This document shows positions 39,016 to 42,555 of a stretch of 42,555 bases of DNA, in pieces (position 1 is the first letter of the stretch; every line of letters begins with the position of its first letter). A model generated the notes under the pieces. That model saw nothing but the letters and a program-made list of their open reading frames with translations. It was not told the DNA's origin and ran no database searches. The position numbers and the translations under genes were made by a program. The DNA comes from an uncultured Ectothiorhodospiraceae bacterium. Lineage in GTDB: Bacteria; Pseudomonadota; Gammaproteobacteria; UBA6429; Thiohalophilaceae. The stretch is from assembly GCA_947260005.1 (NCBI GenBank), contig CAMYOL010000040.1:8392-50946 (forward strand), in the 5' to 3' direction.

Positions 39016-39564
39016 TTAGAGTCGTTTTAGCAGAATATAGAGGGCACCATTACCACCATCACAAACGCGTGCTGAACAAAATGCGAGTACATTATCCCAT
39101 TGACGTAACCACTTGTTTACCTTGGATTTTAGAACCGGAATTTGGTTTTTTGAACTGAGTCCTTTGCCATGGATGACCCGAACACAGCGGATATGCTGGC
39201 GTTGACAGCGGACAATAAAATCCATCAGCGCGGCATGGGCCTGGTCTGAGGTGAGGCGATGCAGGTCCAATTCTGCTTCTATGCTGAATTGTCCGCGTTT
39301 GAGCTTCTTCATGACACTTTGTTGTACACCTGGACGGCTATAAACAAGATCGTCCCCTTGTTCGACATTTAGCTCATAGGGAGTGGGCTCAAGCGTCTCT
39401 TCAATGACGAGTTTTTCATCTTTCAGACTCTGTACGGGGATCGGTTTGATACGGTTGCGGTAGGGTTTAACGGTGTTTGTTCGCAGCCGGCGAGTCCCTT
39501 TCACGGCGTTCCTGAACAGGTCCGTATCGTCATCGTCCTTATTGTCTTCGTTGTGGTCTGACAT
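39016..39564 (-). CDS. Smr-domain (MutS2 C-terminal-like) protein
   Basis: 182 residues. A charged, variable N-terminal part (1 to about 95) leads to a Smr domain: AELDLHRLTSDQAHAALMDF with the conserved LDLHG-like motif (here LDLHR), VRVIHGKGLSS with the HGKG motif, and the ending FCSARVCDGGNGALYILLKR. Small proteobacterial Smr proteins (SmrA/SmrB) are endonucleases; SmrB of E. coli cuts mRNA at collided ribosomes. Which of these this one matches cannot be decided here. Replacing the usual Gly of LDLHG by Arg is a minor variation. It is divergent from surE. Confidence 0.88.
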   Translation of the reverse strand: MSDHNEDNKDDDDTDLFRNAVKGTRRLRTNTVKPYRNRIKPIPVQSLKDEKLVIEETLEPTPYELNVEQGDDLVYSRPGVQQSVMKKLKRGQFSIEAELDLHRLTSDQAHAALMDFIVRCQRQHIRCVRVIHGKGLSSKNQIPVLKSKVNKWLRQWDNVLAFCSARVCDGGNGALYILLKRL

Positions 39565-39616
39565 GTTCTGCTTATACTCGAGTGTGCTGCGCTGATATTT
39601 CCAGTATATTACCCTA

Positions 39617-39645
39617 TTGAAGTAATGGGCAGCCCATTCGATACT
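39617..39645 (+). promoter_or_regulatory. candidate surE operon promoter with palindrome in the spacer
   Basis: TTGAAG (39617-39622), 17 bp, GATACT (39640-39645). The spacer is almost entirely a perfect inverted repeat, AATGGG-CAG-CCCATT (39624-39638), and this lies within larger arms CCAGTAT (39601-39607) and ATACTGG (39641-39647). An operator overlapping the promoter would look like this. Prediction by eye. Confidence 0.4.
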
Positions 39646-39681
39646 GGGCCCTTTAAGTTATAGATGGTGGTAGTTGGATTT

Positions 39682-40434
39682 ATGCATATTTTACTCAGCA
39701 ACGATGATGGTTTTGAAGCAGCAGGAATTCGTTGCATGGCAAAAGCCCTAACGGCGGTTGCCCAGGTCACGGTCGTGGCGCCGGATCGAAATCGCAGTGG
39801 GGCCAGTAATTCGCTCACCCTTGAGGATCCGATTCGAGCTCATGAGGTCTCAGAATCGGTTGTGAAAGTGGATGGTACGCCGACCGATTGCGTCCATTTA
39901 GCGATCACCGGTTTACTGGCAACCGAACCCGATATCGTGATTTCCGGGATTAATGCCGGGGCCAATCTTGGCGATGATGTATTGTATTCTGGAACCGTCG
40001 CTGCGGCGATGGAAGGGCGGTTTCTGGGACTCCCGGCGATTGCGGTGTCGTTGGTTGGCGATAAGCTGAAGCACTACGAAACCGCGGCTCAGGTTGTCGT
40101 CGGCTTACTCAATGATCTGACAAATCTGCCTTTACCGTCTGATACCATTCTCAATATTAATGTTCCGGATCTACCCATTGATGAGATTATCGGGCTTAAA
40201 ACCACACGACTTGGGCATCGGCATAAATCTGAACCCGTGATACGGTCAAAAGATCCTCGCGGGCGTGATATATATTGGGTTGGCCCACCCGGTGAGGAAA
40301 AACAGGACGGTCCAGGGACCGATTTCGATGCGGTTCGTAATGGCTATGTGTCTGTTACCCCATTACATGTGGATTTAACCCGGCATGCTGCGATTCCTGA
40401 TCTTACCAGGTGGTTAAAGGGGACCCTGTCGTGA
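39682..40434 (+). CDS. surE: 5'/3'-nucleotidase SurE
   Basis: 250 residues from ATG 39682, giving the standard start [16 protein letters not shown]; an earlier in-frame ATG at 39664 adds six non-conserved residues. It is a metal-dependent phosphatase on nucleoside monophosphates and short polyphosphates, tied to stationary-phase survival. Asp-Asp of [31 protein letters not shown] and [20 protein letters not shown] (active-site Asn) are present. Its stop overlaps the pcm GTG start. The surE-pcm-yqaA-nlpD order is as in E. coli and relatives. Confidence 0.97.
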   Translation: MHILLSNDDGFEAAGIRCMAKALTAVAQVTVVAPDRNRSGASNSLTLEDPIRAHEVSESVVKVDGTPTDCVHLAITGLLATEPDIVISGINAGANLGDDVLYSGTVAAAMEGRFLGLPAIAVSLVGDKLKHYETAAQVVVGLLNDLTNLPLPSDTILNINVPDLPIDEIIGLKTTRLGHRHKSEPVIRSKDPRGRDIYWVGPPGEEKQDGPGTDFDAVRNGYVSVTPLHVDLTRHAAIPDLTRWLKGTLS

Positions 40435-41102
40435 ACAGTTTAAACGGCATCGGCATGACCTCACAGCGCACGCGTGACCGATTAATTTCGCGCTTGGAAG
40501 AAGAAGGGATCCGTGATTCTCGCGTATTGGACGTCATTCGAAATACACCCCGGCACTTGTTTATGGATGAAGCCATGGCCAGTCGTGCTTATGAGGATAC
40601 CGCGTTGCCGATCGGACATGGGCAGACGATTTCACAACCCTATATAGTGGCGAGAATGACAGAAGCCATCTTACAGTCCGCCATTCCTAGCAAGGTTCTG
40701 GAGATCGGAACCGGTTCAGGCTATCAAACGGCTATTTTATCGCAACTGGTTGATCAGGTTTACAGCGTTGAGCGTATTGAACACTTATTGAATCAATCTC
40801 GACAGAGGTTAATGAAATTAAATATGCGCAATGTTCATCTCAAGCTCGCTGACGGTTATGCAGGCTGGCGACAACATGCCCCTTATGATGCGATTATTGT
40901 TACAGCTGCCCCGAGTACCATCCCGAATGACCTGATACAACAACTGGCTTATGGTGGTCAAATGGTGGTTCCGGTCGGAGAAACGCATCATCAAAAACTT
41001 CTGTTGATTACGCGTGAAGAAGACGGTGTATCCGAACAGGAATTAGAGTTGGTCAGTTTTGTGCCGATGATAAAAGGGCAACATTCAGGTCGTACTATTT
41101 AA
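40431..41102 (+). CDS. pcm: protein-L-isoaspartate O-methyltransferase
   Basis: 223 residues from GTG 40431, which overlaps the surE stop (GTGA) and follows AGGGGA at a good distance; an ATG at 40455 ([10 protein letters not shown]) is the alternative. It uses SAM to repair isoaspartyl residues in ageing proteins. Motifs: [38 protein letters not shown], the SAM loop [18 protein letters not shown], and [18 protein letters not shown]. Members of this family act in the cytoplasm. The neighbouring surE is its usual partner. Confidence 0.97.
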   Translation: MNSLNGIGMTSQRTRDRLISRLEEEGIRDSRVLDVIRNTPRHLFMDEAMASRAYEDTALPIGHGQTISQPYIVARMTEAILQSAIPSKVLEIGTGSGYQTAILSQLVDQVYSVERIEHLLNQSRQRLMKLNMRNVHLKLADGYAGWRQHAPYDAIIVTAAPSTIPNDLIQQLAYGGQMVVPVGETHHQKLLLITREEDGVSEQELELVSFVPMIKGQHSGRTI

Positions 41103-41113
41103 TTGAGAGTTAA

Positions 41114-41707
41114 ATGAAAATATTTCAACCGATATTTGAAAAGGCCATGCTTTGGTCACGTCACCGTAATGCCCCAGCCTATCTGGGTGGTTTGAGTTTT
41201 GTTGAATCGTGTGTGTTACCGTTTCCGCCGCCGGATGTCATGCTCGCACCGATGTCTTTAGCGAAACCGGAACGCGCCTGGTACTTTGCCGGCATTACTA
41301 CAATTTTGTCTGTATTGGGTGGATTACTTGGATATTTGATCGGCGTTATGTTTTTTTCCGTATTAGAACCGATGTTGCATGAGTATGGTTACTGGGAAAA
41401 ATATCAGTTGGCGGTGGAGGCGTTTAAACAATATGGCCCCTGGGCGGTTTTTATTGCCGGTTTCTCGCCCATACCCTATAAAATTTTTACCATATCTGCC
41501 GGCGCCTTGAGCATGGCATTAATTCCTTTTGTCATCGCCTCATTGGTTGGCCGAGGCGCACGATTTTTCCTGGTGGCGGGATTAATGCGCTGGGGAGGCG
41601 AAAAGATGGAACATAAGCTAAAACAATATGTCGACTGGTTAGGCTGGCTTGTAGTGGCAGCGGTCATTATCGGAATTATTGTCTACAAAACTGTCTATGC
41701 GCCGTAA
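41114..41707 (+). CDS. YqaA-type DedA/VTT-domain inner-membrane protein
   Basis: 197 residues with several hydrophobic segments. It opens with AMLWSRHRNAPAYLGGLSFV, then ESCVLPFPPPDVMLAPMSLA, a VTT/SNARE-associated motif, and has GPWAVFIAGFSPIPYKIFTI near 120-140 with the conserved Pro and Lys of the family. Related DedA proteins include undecaprenyl phosphate and phospholipid flippases; this YqaA branch has no settled function. It sits between pcm and nlpD, its common place. Its last 11 bases overlap nlpD. Confidence 0.9.
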   Translation: MKIFQPIFEKAMLWSRHRNAPAYLGGLSFVESCVLPFPPPDVMLAPMSLAKPERAWYFAGITTILSVLGGLLGYLIGVMFFSVLEPMLHEYGYWEKYQLAVEAFKQYGPWAVFIAGFSPIPYKIFTISAGALSMALIPFVIASLVGRGARFFLVAGLMRWGGEKMEHKLKQYVDWLGWLVVAAVIIGIIVYKTVYAP

Positions 41708-42536
41708 TGGAATATTATTTTTAAGTGTGATCGTTTGCCTTAGTCTGTTGGTGGGCTGTGCAAATACCGGTTCATCCAGCTATAGCTACTATACGGGAGT
41801 AAAAAACCCGCGCCCTACATCGTCAACGTCTGATCAAAAACAAGCCAATTCCAAAACAAAATCTAAAGCTTCGAGTTCATCTAACCGACATAAAACCTAT
41901 CATTATGTTAAAAAAGGTGACACCTTATATTCAATCGCCTGGCAGTATGGTTATGATACACGCGAGATAGCACGCTGGAATCGAGTTCGCTGGCCTTATA
42001 CGATCTATCCCAAACAAAAGTTACGCGTAAAGCCACCAGGCAAAACCAGTCAGTCTGCAAAAAGCTCGACGACCAGTAGTAAAAAAACAACGTCCAGGGC
42101 GACAAAAAAAACATCTTCCAGTGCGTCTAAAAAATCAACGACAAACGCGCAAAAATGGAGCAAAGTGAGTTGGCAATGGCCGACAAAAGGGAAAATAATC
42201 GGTACCTTTTCTGCCAGGGAGAGTGGTAAAAAAGGTTTGGACATTGCCGGAAAAAAAGGGCAACCTGTCTATTCTGCTTCGGGAGGGCAGGTCGTGTATA
42301 GCGGCAGTGGGCTGCGCGGTTACGGAAATCTAGTCATTATTAAACATAATGATACTTTCTTTAGTGCCTACGCTCACAACCATCGTTTATATGTGAAGGA
42401 AAAACAAAAAGTAAAAAAAGGCCAACACATTGCGGATATGGGAAGCAGTGAGGCGAAACGTGCCATGCTGCATTTTGAAGTTCGTCGTAACGGTAAACCA
42501 GTGGACCCTAAAAGGTATTTACCGAAACGACGCTAA
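41697..42536 (+). CDS. nlpD: NlpD-type lipoprotein, LysM plus degenerate LytM domain (amidase activator)
   Basis: 279 residues from ATG 41697. Signal peptide with lipobox LLVGC (lipidated Cys21; +2 Ala suggests outer membrane). LysM domain about 68-111 (HYVKKGDTLYSIAWQYGYDT) for peptidoglycan binding, a Ser/Lys/Thr-rich linker (about 112-152), then an M23/LytM domain (about 160-275). The catalytic HxxxD His is replaced by Lys178 (Asp182 kept) and the first His of HxH is Met257 (MLH), so it should not cleave peptidoglycan; NlpD-type proteins instead activate AmiC. No stop or rpoS start is visible in the remaining 19 bases, though rpoS usually follows. Confidence 0.93.
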   Translation: MRRNGILFLSVIVCLSLLVGCANTGSSSYSYYTGVKNPRPTSSTSDQKQANSKTKSKASSSSNRHKTYHYVKKGDTLYSIAWQYGYDTREIARWNRVRWPYTIYPKQKLRVKPPGKTSQSAKSSTTSSKKTTSRATKKTSSSASKKSTTNAQKWSKVSWQWPTKGKIIGTFSARESGKKGLDIAGKKGQPVYSASGGQVVYSGSGLRGYGNLVIIKHNDTFFSAYAHNHRLYVKEKQKVKKGQHIADMGSSEAKRAMLHFEVRRNGKPVDPKRYLPKRR

Positions 42537-42555
42537 CCCGAGTAGGTGGATGGAG

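Overview
The window is a block of core chromosome from a gammaproteobacterium of moderate to low GC. Two conserved gene orders support this: rpsB-tsf-pyrH-frr-uppS-cdsA-dxr-rseP-bamA-skp-lpxD-fabZ-lpxA, and rnhB/dnaE/accA/tilS/pyrG/kdsA/eno/ftsB/ispD/ispF/truD followed by surE-pcm-yqaA-nlpD. I cannot name the genus from sequence alone. It is Gram-negative (LPS, BAM and lipoprotein genes) and probably motile or chemotactic (one MCP gene with a sigma-28-like promoter).

Layout. Positions 1-2495 (minus strand): dapC, dapD, an ArsC/Spx-like gene and the first eight codons of dapE, i.e. the succinylase branch of lysine/diaminopimelate synthesis. Positions 2592-3903 (plus): a DMT permease and a VOC-fold protein, lying between dapC and glnD. 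Positions 3906-7337 (minus): glnD and map. Positions 7338-7614: divergent region with the rpsB promoter and leader. Positions 7615-20131 (plus): a tightly packed run for translation, UMP kinase, polyprenyl and phospholipid precursors, isoprenoids, outer-membrane assembly and early lipid A synthesis. Positions 20134-23320 (minus): lpxB plus a sugar-nucleotide aminotransferase and a sugar-nucleotide oxidoreductase. Positions 23412-37407 (plus): rnhB, an HNH nuclease gene, dnaE, accA, tilS, pyrG, kdsA, eno, ftsB, ispD, ispF, truD. Positions 37408-37689: a repeat-rich spacer. Positions 37690-39564 (minus): an MCP and a Smr-domain protein. Positions 39682-42536 (plus): surE, pcm, yqaA, nlpD; rpoS would be expected next.

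The most interesting part is the lipid A region. Between lpxA and rnhB, where E. coli has lpxB alone on the same strand, there is a minus-strand operon reading oxidoreductase, aminotransferase, lpxB. The two extra enzymes look like GnnA and GnnB, which replace the 3-OH of UDP-GlcNAc with an amine so that LpxA makes an amide-linked lipid A based on 2,3-diamino-2,3-dideoxyglucose. The arrangement is what one inversion of an ancestral lpxA-gnnA-gnnB-lpxB-rnhB order would give. LpxA itself has a methionine at the acyl-chain ruler position (equivalent to E. coli Gly173), as in Pseudomonas aeruginosa, which predicts a short (about C10) 3-hydroxyacyl donor.

Other points: a long Lys/Ala-rich tail on ribosomal protein S2; a conserved-looking rpsB promoter with a GC-rich discriminator and a structured leader; a hairpin attenuator between rpsB and tsf; palindromes upstream of the HNH gene and in the surE promoter; a nested inverted repeat with degenerate direct repeats downstream of truD; and an NlpD whose LytM domain lacks catalytic histidines. 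No rRNA, tRNA, CRISPR array, insertion sequence or prophage gene was seen.
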